From Mixta tenebrionis (GTDB taxonomy: Bacteria; Pseudomonadota; Gammaproteobacteria; Enterobacterales; Enterobacteriaceae): a stretch of DNA of 64,000 nucleotides. Positions within the stretch are counted from its first letter, which is position 1; every line of letters starts with the position of its first letter. The translations under genes and the position numbers were made by a program. Under the pieces are notes generated by a model, which was given only the letters and a program-made list of their open reading frames with translations, ran no database searches and was not told the DNA's origin. Positions 21,502 to 30,511 of the stretch are shown in pieces. Location: NCBI RefSeq assembly GCF_006517625.1, contig NZ_VHQI01000007.1, positions 186,001 to 250,000 on the forward strand, read 5' to 3'.

Positions 21502-23484
21502 ATGGTTTTTGATAACTTTAAACTCAATCCGCTTTGCCTCAGCATCATGTTATTAACGGGCAGCGTAGCCAGCGTTCAGGCGGCAGTTACCGCTGACAGC
21601 AGCGTGCGTCAAAAAATTAATGTTGTGACCAACTCTAACGGCTCTGAAATGGTTCATATTAATGCACCATCCGCCAGCGGCGTTTCTCATAATAAATACT
21701 CCCGCTTTGACGTAAACAATAAAGGTCTGGTGCTTAATAACAGCAGCCAGAGTTCACTGACCTCTGTCGCTGGTCAGGTTGCTGGCAACCGTAACCTTGA
21801 AGAAAGCGGCCCGGCACGCGTTATCCTGAACGAAGTTACCTCAAACCGCGCCAGTAGCCTGCAGGGTAATCTGGAAGTTGCGGGCCAGAGCGCGCACGTT
21901 ATTATCGCTAACCCCAACGGTATCACCTGTAACGGCTGTGACTTTATTAATACCACCCGTAATACGCTGACCACCGGTAAACCGATCATGCAGTATGACG
22001 ATCTGAAAGGTTTCTCGGTGCAGGGCGGCACGATTACTGTTACCGGTCAGGGCATGAAAGATAACTACAGCGGTTATACTGACCTGATTGCGCGCGCGAT
22101 TAAAGTTAACGGCCCGTTAGAAGCCAACAACCTGACGGTGATGGCGGCGACCAACGATCATATCGCTATTGAAAACAATGTAGTGGTGGCCAAGGGTAAA
22201 ACCAATACTTCTAACCCAGGCGTCGGTATCGACGTAACCAACCTGGGCGGAATGTATGCGAATAAGATCACCATGGTTGCCAACTATGATGGCGTTGGCG
22301 TGCGTAATGCCGGTGAAATCAAATCGCTGGGCGATTTAACCATTGACTCAATGGGCCATATCACCAACGAACGTACCATGATGGCAGACAACCTGCTGAA
22401 ATTAAAAGCCGTGGGTGATATTACCAATAACGGCAAAGGCCTTATTCACGGTTCCTCACTTGATGTAGCCGCAAAAAACATCTCTAACAGCGGTACCATC
22501 AAGGCAAACAACGCTACCCTTAATGCTGACAGTAAATTCTATAACCAGAATATTGTTAATGCACAGGGTAATATGCTGATTAACGCCGTCGACTTCGAAA
22601 ATAATAATGGTTTTATCAGCGCAGATAATAATTTAACCATTGATGCCAATCGCGTTTCTAATACTCAGTCGCAAGCCATCGATCATAATATCACCAGCGT
22701 AGATAAAGGGCTGGCAAGCGGCGCTAAAATGACCATTACGGCAGACCAGCTGGTAAACCACGGCACTATCTTCGCCGGTGGCGATATGAGCCTGGAAGCG
22801 GATGCCATTGATGCCAAACACAGCAATACTATCGCCTATGGCAACATTGACATTAAAACCCCCGGTAAATTATCTACCGCCGATGCCTTTATAGCCTCTC
22901 GGCTGGGCAACGTTGATATTGATGCCGGCAGCGTAAGCAATGCTGAAACCACCTCGTGGTTCTGGGGACTGTTCAGTTCTACCGATAACTATACAGGTGA
23001 AGTTCAGGCGGCCGGTAATCTTACCTATAAGGTGAAAAACGCCACCGATAACTATAATGTCCTGACGGCCGGCAATAAATTAGCCGTCGAAGCGCAGGGT
23101 GATTTTGATAACTTTGCCAATCTCACCGGGTTAAACGTTTCTCTGACAGGCGATCAGATCGTCAATTACGGGCAGGTTCTTGGATTAGCATCTATTGATG
23201 TTGATGCCAAAACTGCCTTCGGCAATGGCGGCGCCCTGGTGAGCCTCCAGAACATCGAGCTTAACGCTCCTCAGGTAGCCAATACTGGTGTGATTAGCGG
23301 TGCCCAGACCACCATTTATGCGCCTGTTTATAAAAACACCGGCGACATCAAAGGCAGCTTCTCCGTTGTCGGTCATCTGAAGCCTGAGCAGCCAGAAACT
23401 AACCAGCCGAACGTTGAAGAGGTAGAAGTTGAAAACTCTGGTGAGAATACGAAAGTAGCGCGCACCATTGTTATAGGAGAATAA
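21502..23484 (+). CDS. Two-partner secretion exoprotein (short TpsA), copy 1
   Basis: A secreted beta-helical protein of the filamentous hemagglutinin family, exported through the partner TpsB encoded downstream. The product from ATG 21502 has 660 residues: signal peptide to about residue 28 (VASVQAA), then the TPS domain with NKYSRFDV, ANPNGITCNGCDFIN and RNTLTTGKP, then an Asn-rich repeat region. It lacks the multi-kilobase repeats, CDI-type VENN motif and toxin tail of large TpsA proteins; the C-terminus is an acidic Pro-rich stretch ending ARTIVIGE. AAGGGA precedes the ATG. Likely an adhesin; target unknown. Confidence 0.88.
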   Translation: MVFDNFKLNPLCLSIMLLTGSVASVQAAVTADSSVRQKINVVTNSNGSEMVHINAPSASGVSHNKYSRFDVNNKGLVLNNSSQSSLTSVAGQVAGNRNLEESGPARVILNEVTSNRASSLQGNLEVAGQSAHVIIANPNGITCNGCDFINTTRNTLTTGKPIMQYDDLKGFSVQGGTITVTGQGMKDNYSGYTDLIARAIKVNGPLEANNLTVMAATNDHIAIENNVVVAKGKTNTSNPGVGIDVTNLGGMYANKITMVANYDGVGVRNAGEIKSLGDLTIDSMGHITNERTMMADNLLKLKAVGDITNNGKGLIHGSSLDVAAKNISNSGTIKANNATLNADSKFYNQNIVNAQGNMLINAVDFENNNGFISADNNLTIDANRVSNTQSQAIDHNITSVDKGLASGAKMTITADQLVNHGTIFAGGDMSLEADAIDAKHSNTIAYGNIDIKTPGKLSTADAFIASRLGNVDIDAGSVSNAETTSWFWGLFSSTDNYTGEVQAAGNLTYKVKNATDNYNVLTAGNKLAVEAQGDFDNFANLTGLNVSLTGDQIVNYGQVLGLASIDVDAKTAFGNGGALVSLQNIELNAPQVANTGVISGAQTTIYAPVYKNTGDIKGSFSVVGHLKPEQPETNQPNVEEVEVENSGENTKVARTIVIGE

Positions 23485-23496
23485 TAATTCTCTTCA

Positions 23497-23524
23497 CGTG
23501 CCGCTGCGGCGGCACGTTTTTTTA
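23497..23524 (+). terminator. Hairpin with T-run between tpsA and tpsB, copy 1
   Basis: CGTGCCGC-TGCG-GCGGCACG is followed by seven T residues, 13 bp beyond the tpsA stop and 30 bp before the tpsB start. It should reduce tpsB expression relative to tpsA. The other intact pair has an equivalent hairpin at 27848. Confidence 0.8.
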
Positions 23525-23553
23525 TTTTATTCAGGCTTGTTCAGGGAAGAAAC

Positions 23554-25227
23554 ATGTCTTATCGACCGCTCGTTTTTATACTGTTATTTTTACCCACGGT
23601 CTCTTTTTCCAGTTCATCTGTACCAGAAATAAAACAGCAAAACATTCATCAACAGGCGCAGGAAAAAGCACGACAGAAAAATCTGGCTACCAGCGGCAAA
23701 GATGTACAGGGAAAAGAATCCACCCTAAATAATAACGACGGGGAATTTTCAGATACGCCAGGCTGTCTGGCTATCGCTGAAGTGAAGCTGGAAAAATTAG
23801 AGACGGTGCCGCGCTGGCTGCGTTTGCAGCGCACGGCTAATCAAAGCGTTGGTCACTGTCTGAATATAGCTAACCTGCGCCATCTGGTTTCCATGCTGGA
23901 AAATCGCATGATGAAAGCAGGCTATATTACCTCTCACGTTTCCGTTCCTGAGCAACAGGCCGGCACAGGTAAACTCACCTTACAAATCGACGCGGGCCGC
24001 GTGGGCAATATCGCCCTGACCGAAGGCAGCAGCGATTATATTCATATCGGCAATACTTTTCCTCTCGGCTCAGGCGAACTGCTGAATTTACGCGCGCTGG
24101 AACAGGGGCTGGAAAATATGCAGCGTATTCCCAATACCGATGTCGCTATCCGCCTCTCCCCCGGCGATACGCCCGGCACCAGTAATATAGATATTACCCG
24201 CCAACAGCATAAAATGTGGCGCACTGCGTTCTGGCTGGACGATGCGGGCAGCCGTTACACAGGCCGCTATCAGGCCGGCGCGGCCTTCTATCTTGATAAT
24301 CCGACTTCGCTTAACGATCTGTTTTATTTTTCCGTTGGCAGAACGCTGGAATATAAAAAAGAACGCGGCAGCCGCAACCATGCTTTCTGGTACTCCATTC
24401 CTTATGGCTACTGGGCGCTCAATTTCTATGCCAGCGAAAACAGCTATAGCCAGCCGCTGTCAGACGAACTGGCCGACTTCTATTATCACGGCGAAAGCCG
24501 CAACACCAGCATCGAGCTGAGCCGCCTGCTGTTCCGCGACGCCCGGCAGAAAACCACCTTAAGCGCTCAGCTGACTAAGCGCAGCTATCGCTATTTTCTC
24601 AGCGATGTTGAGCTGGAACTGCAAAAGAAAGATCTGACCAACCTGCGCCTTGCGCTTTCTCATCGCCGTTATCTGGAAAACAGTGTACTGGACGCCACCC
24701 TGAGCGCGCAGCGTAACGTTTCTATCGCGGGCAATGAGCCGACCGCGGAGATGCTCTACAACGGCTATCGCCCCGACAGCCGCATTCTCCAGCTTGATCT
24801 GCAGGCCTGGATCCCCTTTCAGCTGGGGACGCTGTCGCTGAGCTATACGCCGCACTATTTTTTGCAATATTCGCCTGATAAGCTTATTTCTCAGGATCAA
24901 TTCAGCATCGGTAACCGCTGGAGCGTACGCGGCTTTGACGGCGAAGCCAGCCTGACCGGCAACAGCGGCTGGTTCCTGAGTAATACCGTCAACCTTGATC
25001 TGCCGCGCTGGCAGCAGCAGCTGTACGCCGGCGTTGATTACGGGCAGATTGTCAACAGGGCGGATAACAGCGAAGCGGGTAAACATATGGCAGGCGGGGT
25101 TATCGGAGTGCGTGGCGAACTCTGGAGCTTCGGCTACGATCTGTTCGCGGGCGCGCCGATCTATAAGCCTGAGAACTTCCCTACCGATCGCATCACGCTT
25201 GGCTTCTCGGCACAGTGGGCATGGTAA
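23554..25227 (+). CDS. Two-partner secretion outer-membrane translocator (TpsB), copy 1
   Basis: An Omp85-superfamily pore of the FhaC/ShlB/HecB type that recognises the TPS domain of its TpsA and exports it. The 557 residues comprise a signal peptide (to about 18), a Gln-rich N-terminal helix and linker, two POTRA domains (LENRMMKAGYITSHVSVPEQ, LQIDAGRVGNIAL) and a 16-strand barrel. The loop-6 motif RWSVRGFDGE is near residue 455 and the final strand ends in Trp. The 3' third is almost identical in DNA to tpsB copy 2. Confidence 0.92.
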   Translation: MSYRPLVFILLFLPTVSFSSSSVPEIKQQNIHQQAQEKARQKNLATSGKDVQGKESTLNNNDGEFSDTPGCLAIAEVKLEKLETVPRWLRLQRTANQSVGHCLNIANLRHLVSMLENRMMKAGYITSHVSVPEQQAGTGKLTLQIDAGRVGNIALTEGSSDYIHIGNTFPLGSGELLNLRALEQGLENMQRIPNTDVAIRLSPGDTPGTSNIDITRQQHKMWRTAFWLDDAGSRYTGRYQAGAAFYLDNPTSLNDLFYFSVGRTLEYKKERGSRNHAFWYSIPYGYWALNFYASENSYSQPLSDELADFYYHGESRNTSIELSRLLFRDARQKTTLSAQLTKRSYRYFLSDVELELQKKDLTNLRLALSHRRYLENSVLDATLSAQRNVSIAGNEPTAEMLYNGYRPDSRILQLDLQAWIPFQLGTLSLSYTPHYFLQYSPDKLISQDQFSIGNRWSVRGFDGEASLTGNSGWFLSNTVNLDLPRWQQQLYAGVDYGQIVNRADNSEAGKHMAGGVIGVRGELWSFGYDLFAGAPIYKPENFPTDRITLGFSAQWAW

Positions 25228-25323
25228 AAAACAGGCCGCCGCAGCGATAAAATCACGGCGACGGCCTGTTGGCTTACGGTCCGCCAGCGGCGTAAAGCCG
25301 GGCGGGCATGGTTAAAATCCTGA
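24891..25323 (+). repeat. 430-bp direct repeat, left copy (3' end of tpsB1 plus flank)
   Basis: This stretch, covering the last 112 codons of tpsB copy 1, the terminator and about 55 bp beyond it, recurs at 29231-29663 with only a few base differences. The rest of the two genes is clearly more diverged. The pattern points to gene conversion or recent recombination between the copies. Confidence 0.85.
25230..25270. terminator. Terminator after tpsB copy 1
   Basis: AACAGGCCG and CGGCCTGTT pair around an inner loop, directly after the tpsB stop codon. It is duplicated at 29571-29611. Without a long T-run on the plus strand it may be partial. Confidence 0.55.
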
Positions 25324-25752
25324 AGGCGCTAAGGGCAAAAATAACGTATCGATCGATGCCAGCATGATGGGCGGTATACAATGGCGCTGGCGTTGGGGTA
25401 CATAATTCGGGTCTGATAGTCGTAAATGATACCCTGAACATCAGCGCACAGGGTGATATCAGCAATACCAGGCAACATCGGTTAGTCTCTCGTGGGGATG
25501 CGGTATTAAAAACCGGCAATAAAATTTTAATCCAGCAGAGCTGTATCGTCATCACCTGGCCTCGATGCAAAACAGCTGGTCAATGAACATTTCAAAGCCA
25601 GCAAGATAAGTGCAGAAACGGCGAGCTCCATGGCAAAATTAAACTTATTGATAAAATAAAAGCCGCTGGTAAAATTGCTTACGCAACCAACCTTTAAGAT
25701 TACGCTCACGACGCTTTCATGAACCCGTTTTATCGCAGTCAAAATGTAAATA
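25324..25752 (+). pseudogene. Decayed third tpsA copy (3' portion only)
   Basis: The DNA matches the middle and 3' end of tpsA copy 2 but with frameshifts, stop codons and a large internal deletion. GGCGTTGGGGTAC and AATTCGGGTCTGATAGTCG recur, as do the last codons (GATTACG, CACGACGCTTTCATGAA) and the sequence after the stop (AAAATGTAAAT). Homology begins right after the 430-bp repeat, at a point corresponding to about codon 240 of copy 2, and the TPS domain is missing. No functional product is expected. Confidence 0.8.
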
Positions 25753-25836
25753 TGGCATAAATTATCGTAGTTAAATAATCGTTCTGCTTACCGCTTCGTC
25801 ACTGGCGGCACGGCTTTATTTTTTCAGTAAAGCGAC

Positions 25837-26040
25837 ATGCTTTACTGGTTGTTATTACTGGCTTTATTAATCAGCATGATTCCGCATTTCCATCCCCAGC
25901 ACCGCCATTATTTAACAGCTAAATGCGCATCAACAAAAACAGCAAAAGGTACGCCACAACGTCTTACCAGCACCAGCAAATCGGCACAGGGGAACGTCGC
26001 GGCTACCGATAATTATCGTCCGCCGCTGAGGCAATATATC
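25837..26040 (+). pseudogene. Decayed third tpsB copy (5' portion only)
   Basis: Starts with an ATG in the same context as the intact tpsB genes and matches the first 65 or so codons of tpsB copy 2: the signal peptide region, a degenerate CAGCAAAAGG linker, GCACAGGGGAACGTCGCGG and ACCGATAATTAT. Frameshifts break the frame and the POTRA and barrel parts are gone. The region to 26192 is AT-rich and leads into the promoter of tpsA copy 2. Confidence 0.75.
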
Positions 26041-26192
26041 CGCAGCAGCCAGGCGTTTTTAATAATTATTTTACTTATTTTTACTAGATCAAGAAAACTA
26101 TTTTTTTCATCCTGATTAGTGGCGTTGGTAATATTTACACAGCACCATAGACTTTCAATAACTCACCTATAGAAATATTTTAAGGGATTAGG

Positions 26193-27800
26193 ATGATGTC
26201 AAAAAACTTTAAATTTAGTCAGGTCTGCCTGACAGTTATGCTTTTTACCGGCAGTATTGCAACAGCAGGGGCAGCAGTTACCGCACAAAACATTCCAGGC
26301 AGTAAAATTAACGTTTCAAATAATGCCAACGGTTCGCAGACTGTGAACATTAACGCCCCCTCCGCCAATGGCATTTCCCATAATAAATATTCGCGCTTTG
26401 ATGTTAATGAAAATGGCCTGGTGCTTAATAACAGCCAAGCCGATTCATTCACCTCAGTTGCCGGTAAGGTTGCTGGTAACCGTAACCTGAACAAAAGTGG
26501 GCCGGCTCGCGTAATTTTGAATGAGGTCACCTCCTCTAACGCCAGCAAACTGGAAGGTTATCTGGAAGTTGCCGGCAATAAAGCGCACGTTATTGTCGCC
26601 AACCCCAACGGCATTACCTGTCACGGCTGTGGTTTTATTAACACCAGCCGCAATACGCTAACGACCGGTAAACCGGTATTTGAGGGTGATGAGCTGAAGG
26701 GCTTCTCTGTGGAAAAAGGAACCATCACCGTTGACAAATGGGGCTGGTACGGCATGATGGATAATCTTAGCGAATATACCGATCTGATCGGACGCTATGT
26801 GGCTATTAATGGCAATGTACATGCTAAAAATCTGACGGTCGTTGCCGGACGTAACGATCTGGTTGAAATAACTGATACCGGGGTAACTACCCAGAACAAA
26901 ATTAAAGACGCTCAGGCCGAAAATAATGTGCTGATCGATGTGAGCGCACTGGGCGGCATGTATGCGGATAAAATTACACTGGTTGCCAATGACGCAGGCG
27001 TTGGGGTACGTAATTCGGGTCTGATAGTCGCAAATGATACCCTGAATATCAACGCGCAGGGGGATATCAGCAATAATCGCTATGGTCAAATGATCTCTCA
27101 CGGGGATATAGTATTAAAAAGCGAGAATCAAATTGTAAACAAGAAGAATGCCTATATTAACGCTGATGCTTCACTCAGCGTTGAAGCAAAAGATTTGGTC
27201 AACAGCAGTTCAATTGGCGGCAGTAAAGCTACTGTCAACATTAACCTGGAGAAAACATTACGCAACGATGGTGGTATAACGGGACGTAATACAACCGTTA
27301 ACGCTGGGGATCTGGAAAATAACGGAACGATATCTGCTTATGGCGGATTCCCCTATGGTCAGGATCTTAAAAACGGCAACCTCACTATCAATGTCGATAA
27401 TCACCTGGTCAATAAAGGTAATATTACCGGTACGCGTGACCTGACTATTTCAGCAAATGAAATCACCAACTCAGGCCAGCTGTATTCAGCTAACAAGATA
27501 AATGCAGAAGCAGCCACCTCGCTGACTAACGAAGGTATTATCGCTTCCGATCGCACCATGGTGTTAAGCGCTCCCGTCGTAAACAACAGCGGCAAGTTAA
27601 AATCTTTTAACTCTCCGTACTATGAGTCGCGGGTTTATGCCCCTTCTTTCCGTAACTCTGGCGAACTCGATGGCAACTTTAAGCTTATCGATGAAGTAAA
27701 ACCTGCTGGTGAAATCGTTTACGGAACTAACCCTTATGATTACGATCACGACGCTTTCATGAATCAGTTTTCTCAAATTTCTCAGTTTTATCGTGGTTAA
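26193..27800 (+). CDS. Two-partner secretion exoprotein (short TpsA), copy 2
   Basis: A paralogue of the exoprotein at 21502, shorter at 535 residues. It has a signal peptide to about residue 28 and a well-conserved TPS domain (NKYSRFDVNENGLVLNN, ANPNGITCHGCGFIN, RNTLTTGKP), then a shorter Asn-rich beta-helix. The C-terminus differs from copy 1 and is aromatic (YDYDHDAFMNQF, ISQFYRG). ATG at 26193 and 26196 are both possible. No toxin domain or VENN motif is seen. The conserved front and divergent tail suggest shared export but different surface roles. Confidence 0.88.
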   Translation: MMSKNFKFSQVCLTVMLFTGSIATAGAAVTAQNIPGSKINVSNNANGSQTVNINAPSANGISHNKYSRFDVNENGLVLNNSQADSFTSVAGKVAGNRNLNKSGPARVILNEVTSSNASKLEGYLEVAGNKAHVIVANPNGITCHGCGFINTSRNTLTTGKPVFEGDELKGFSVEKGTITVDKWGWYGMMDNLSEYTDLIGRYVAINGNVHAKNLTVVAGRNDLVEITDTGVTTQNKIKDAQAENNVLIDVSALGGMYADKITLVANDAGVGVRNSGLIVANDTLNINAQGDISNNRYGQMISHGDIVLKSENQIVNKKNAYINADASLSVEAKDLVNSSSIGGSKATVNINLEKTLRNDGGITGRNTTVNAGDLENNGTISAYGGFPYGQDLKNGNLTINVDNHLVNKGNITGTRDLTISANEITNSGQLYSANKINAEAATSLTNEGIIASDRTMVLSAPVVNNSGKLKSFNSPYYESRVYAPSFRNSGELDGNFKLIDEVKPAGEIVYGTNPYDYDHDAFMNQFSQISQFYRG

Positions 27801-27847
27801 AATGTAAATCAGGCATGAATCATCGTAATTAAATAATGTTCTGCTTA

Positions 27848-27879
27848 CCGTGCCGTCTCTGACGGCACGGTTTTATTTT
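27848..27879 (+). terminator. Hairpin with T-run between tpsA and tpsB, copy 2
   Basis: CCGTGCCGTC-TCT-GACGGCACGG is a 10-bp perfect stem followed by TTTTATTTT, ending 15 bp before the tpsB ATG. Position and stem resemble the hairpin at 23497. It probably sets a tpsA-to-tpsB ratio. Confidence 0.8.
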
Positions 27880-27893
27880 CTCAGGGAAGCGAT

Positions 27894-29567
27894 ATGTTTT
27901 ATCGGATGCTATCACTGGCATTATTGATCCTGCCCGCCACTGCTTTTTCCCATATCAACAGCGCCATTATCGAACAACAGAACCTACATCAGCAGGAGCA
28001 GCAAAAGGCGCGTCAGAAAAGCCTTGCTACCAGCGGCAAGGCGGTACAGGGGAGCGTCACGGTTACCGATAATAATACGGGTGAATTTATCGATACCGAA
28101 GGCTGCCTGAAAATAAAAGCGATCCAGCTTGAGAACAGAAGCGATTTACCCTTCTGGCTCCCTTTACAACGCATTGCCGATCGGGGAATTAATCACTGCC
28201 TTAATACCGCGAACGTGCGTCATTTAGTCAGGCTGCTGGAAAACCGCGTTATGAAAGCGGGCTATATCACCTCCAGAATCAGCGTACCCGAGCAGCAGGC
28301 GGGCAGCGGCACGCTCAGATTGCGCATTGACGCCGGGCGTGTGGGCCAGCTCGCGCTCTCCGCAGGCAGCAGCGATAATATTTATCTCAACGCCGCCTTC
28401 CCACTGCGTAGTGGCGATCTGCTGGATCTGCGCGCCGTCGAACAGGGACTGGAGAATATGCAGCGCGTTCCCCATACCGACGTCGCGATCCGGCTGGCGC
28501 CCGGCATACAACCCGGTAGCAGCGATATAACGATTAAACGTCAGCAGAGCCGGGGCTGGCGCACCGCGTTCTGGCTGGATGATGCCGGCAGTCGTTATAC
28601 CGGCCGCTATCAGGGCGGCGCGGCATTTTATCTCGACAACCCCACGACGCTTAACGATCTGTTTTATTTCTCCCTCGGCAGGACGCTGAAATATAAAAAA
28701 GAACGCGGCAGCCGCAACTACGCCGTCTGGTATTCAGTGCCCTACGGCTACTGGCTGCTCGATTTCTACGCCAGCGAAAACCGTTACAACCAGCCGCTGA
28801 CGGATGAACTGGCAGGCTATTACTATAGCGGTAAAAGCCATAATCTCAGCGTCCAGCTCAGCCGTCTGCTGCATCGCGATGCAAGCCAGAAAACCACGCT
28901 AAGCGCCCAGATCAACAAGCGCCGCTACCGCTATTTTCTCAGCGATACGGAACTGGAACTACAGCAAAAAGAGATAACCAACCTGCAACTGACGTTGGCC
29001 CATCGCCGCTATATACAGGACAACGTGCTTGATGCCACAATCAGCCTGCAACGCAATGTATCCTGGTTCGGCAACCGCCCTACCACAGAAATGCTGTACA
29101 ACGGTTATCACCGCGCCGGTCGTCTGATGACGTTTGACTTGCAGGCATGGCTCCCTTTTCAGCTGGCCGGCGCCCGGATGAGCTATCAGCCGCGTTTCCT
29201 GCTACAGGCGTCGCCTGACAAACTGATAACTCAGGATCAATTCAGCATCGGCAGCCGCTGGAGCGTACGCGGCTTTGACGGCGAAGCCAGCCTGACCGGC
29301 AACAGCGGCTGGTTCCTGAGTAATACCGTCAACCTTGATCTGCCGCGCTGGCAGCAGCAGCTGTACGCCGGCGTTGATTACGGGCAGATTGTCAGCAGGG
29401 CGGATAACAGCGAAGCGGGTAAACATATGGCAGGCGGGGTTATCGGAGTGCGTGGCGAGCTCTGGAGCTTCGGCTACGATCTGTTCGCGGGCGCGCCGAT
29501 CTATAAGCCTGAGAACTTCCCTACCGATCGCATCACGCTTGGTTTCTCGGCACGGTGGACATGGTAA
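27894..29567 (+). CDS. Two-partner secretion outer-membrane translocator (TpsB), copy 2
   Basis: A 557-residue paralogue of TpsB copy 1, same length and layout: signal peptide, Gln-rich helix (QQNLHQQEQQKARQKSLAT), POTRA domains with VMKAGYITSRISVPEQQ, and a barrel with RWSVRGFDGE. The N-terminal and middle parts differ from copy 1 at many sites, while the last 112 codons are nearly identical. Specificity for the cognate TpsA would lie in the diverged POTRA region. A terminator shared with the convergent gene follows. Confidence 0.92.
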   Translation: MFYRMLSLALLILPATAFSHINSAIIEQQNLHQQEQQKARQKSLATSGKAVQGSVTVTDNNTGEFIDTEGCLKIKAIQLENRSDLPFWLPLQRIADRGINHCLNTANVRHLVRLLENRVMKAGYITSRISVPEQQAGSGTLRLRIDAGRVGQLALSAGSSDNIYLNAAFPLRSGDLLDLRAVEQGLENMQRVPHTDVAIRLAPGIQPGSSDITIKRQQSRGWRTAFWLDDAGSRYTGRYQGGAAFYLDNPTTLNDLFYFSLGRTLKYKKERGSRNYAVWYSVPYGYWLLDFYASENRYNQPLTDELAGYYYSGKSHNLSVQLSRLLHRDASQKTTLSAQINKRRYRYFLSDTELELQQKEITNLQLTLAHRRYIQDNVLDATISLQRNVSWFGNRPTTEMLYNGYHRAGRLMTFDLQAWLPFQLAGARMSYQPRFLLQASPDKLITQDQFSIGSRWSVRGFDGEASLTGNSGWFLSNTVNLDLPRWQQQLYAGVDYGQIVSRADNSEAGKHMAGGVIGVRGELWSFGYDLFAGAPIYKPENFPTDRITLGFSARWTW

Positions 29568-29663
29568 AAAAACAGGCCGCCGCAGCGATAAAATCACGGC
29601 GACGGCCTGTTGATTACGGCCCGCCAGCGGCGCAAAGCCAGGCGGGCATGGTTAAGACCCTGA
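29231..29663 (+). repeat. 430-bp direct repeat, right copy (3' end of tpsB2 plus flank)
   Basis: Partner of 24891-25323. The similarity continues past the stop codon through the terminator to GTTAAGACCCTGA and then stops, so the conserved unit is a DNA segment and not merely a constrained protein domain. Recombination between the repeats would delete tpsA2 and the pseudogenes and leave one hybrid tpsB. Confidence 0.85.
29571..29611. terminator. Bidirectional terminator between tpsB2 and the PEP-hydrolase-family gene
   Basis: AACAGGCCG/CGGCCTGTT stem with an inner loop between convergent genes. An A-run on its left gives a T-run on the minus strand. Confidence 0.6.
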
Positions 29664-29678
29664 TGTTGGCGCGAAATA

Positions 29679-30509
29679 TTAGCGCTTAATATTTTTAAAC
29701 TGCTTTGTAGTATTGGTTAAAGCCACTTCCGTCGGCAGCCGCTCCATCGAGCTGGCGCCATAGAAACCGTCGCACTGCGGACAGTTTTCCATAATAAACT
29801 GCGCATCTTCCGGCGTAGAGATCGGACCGCCGTGACACAGCACGATCACATCCTCGCGCACCGCTTTCGCCGCCCGCGCCCACTCGTTGATTAAAGGGAC
29901 GCAGTCTGCCAGCTTCAGCGCCGTCTCAGCGCCGATATTGCCGCCGGTAGTAAGGCCCATATGCGGCACGATAATATCGGCGCCCGCTTCGGTCATCGCT
30001 ACCGCATCCTGCGCGCTAAATACGTAGGGCGTGGTCAGCATATCTTTCTGATGCGCCAGGCGAATCATTTCCACTTCCAGAGCGTAACCCATGCCGGTCT
30101 CTTCCAGGTTCGCGCGGAAGTTGCCGTCGATCAGGCCAACGGTAGGGAAATTCTGCACGCCGGAAAAACCGAGCGCTTTCAAATCGTCCAAAAATTTATC
30201 GAAATGGCAGAAAGGATCGGTGCCGTTAACGCCCGCCAGTACCGGCGTTTGCTGCACTACCGGCAACACCTCCTTCGCCATGTCGACCACGATTTCGTTA
30301 GCGTTGCCATAGGCCAGCAGCCCCGCCAGCGAACCGCGTCCCGCCATACGATAGCGGCCTGAGTTATAGATAACGATCAGATCGATACCGCCCGCCTCTT
30401 CGCATTTCGCAGAAAGGCCGGTACCGGCGCCGCCGCCGATGATAGGCTCGCGCCGGGCGATCATGGCGCGGAATTTTTTCAACAGCTCCTGTCGGTTAAA
30501 AGCAGGCAT
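29679..30509 (-). CDS. Phosphoenolpyruvate hydrolase family TIM-barrel protein
   Basis: A 276-residue protein of Pfam PF09370 (PEP hydrolase-like), cytoplasmic, with a predicted TIM-barrel fold. Typical segments are [51 protein letters not shown] and [13 protein letters not shown]. The true substrate of this family is not settled. It is the second gene of an operon with a Tm-1-like ATP-binding protein, from whose stop it is separated by only 2 nt. In plant Tm-1 a related barrel forms the C-terminal part of the same polypeptide. Control by the divergent TetR regulator is likely. Confidence 0.87.
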   Translation of the reverse strand: MPAFNRQELLKKFRAMIARREPIIGGGAGTGLSAKCEEAGGIDLIVIYNSGRYRMAGRGSLAGLLAYGNANEIVVDMAKEVLPVVQQTPVLAGVNGTDPFCHFDKFLDDLKALGFSGVQNFPTVGLIDGNFRANLEETGMGYALEVEMIRLAHQKDMLTTPYVFSAQDAVAMTEAGADIIVPHMGLTTGGNIGAETALKLADCVPLINEWARAAKAVREDVIVLCHGGPISTPEDAQFIMENCPQCDGFYGASSMERLPTEVALTNTTKQFKNIKR

Positions 30510-30511
30510 GA

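Noticed and set aside
21502-27800. Contact-dependent inhibition (CdiA) assignment for the TpsA proteins
   Set aside because: Both proteins are far too short, lack the VENN motif and toxin tail, and no CdiI-like gene follows.
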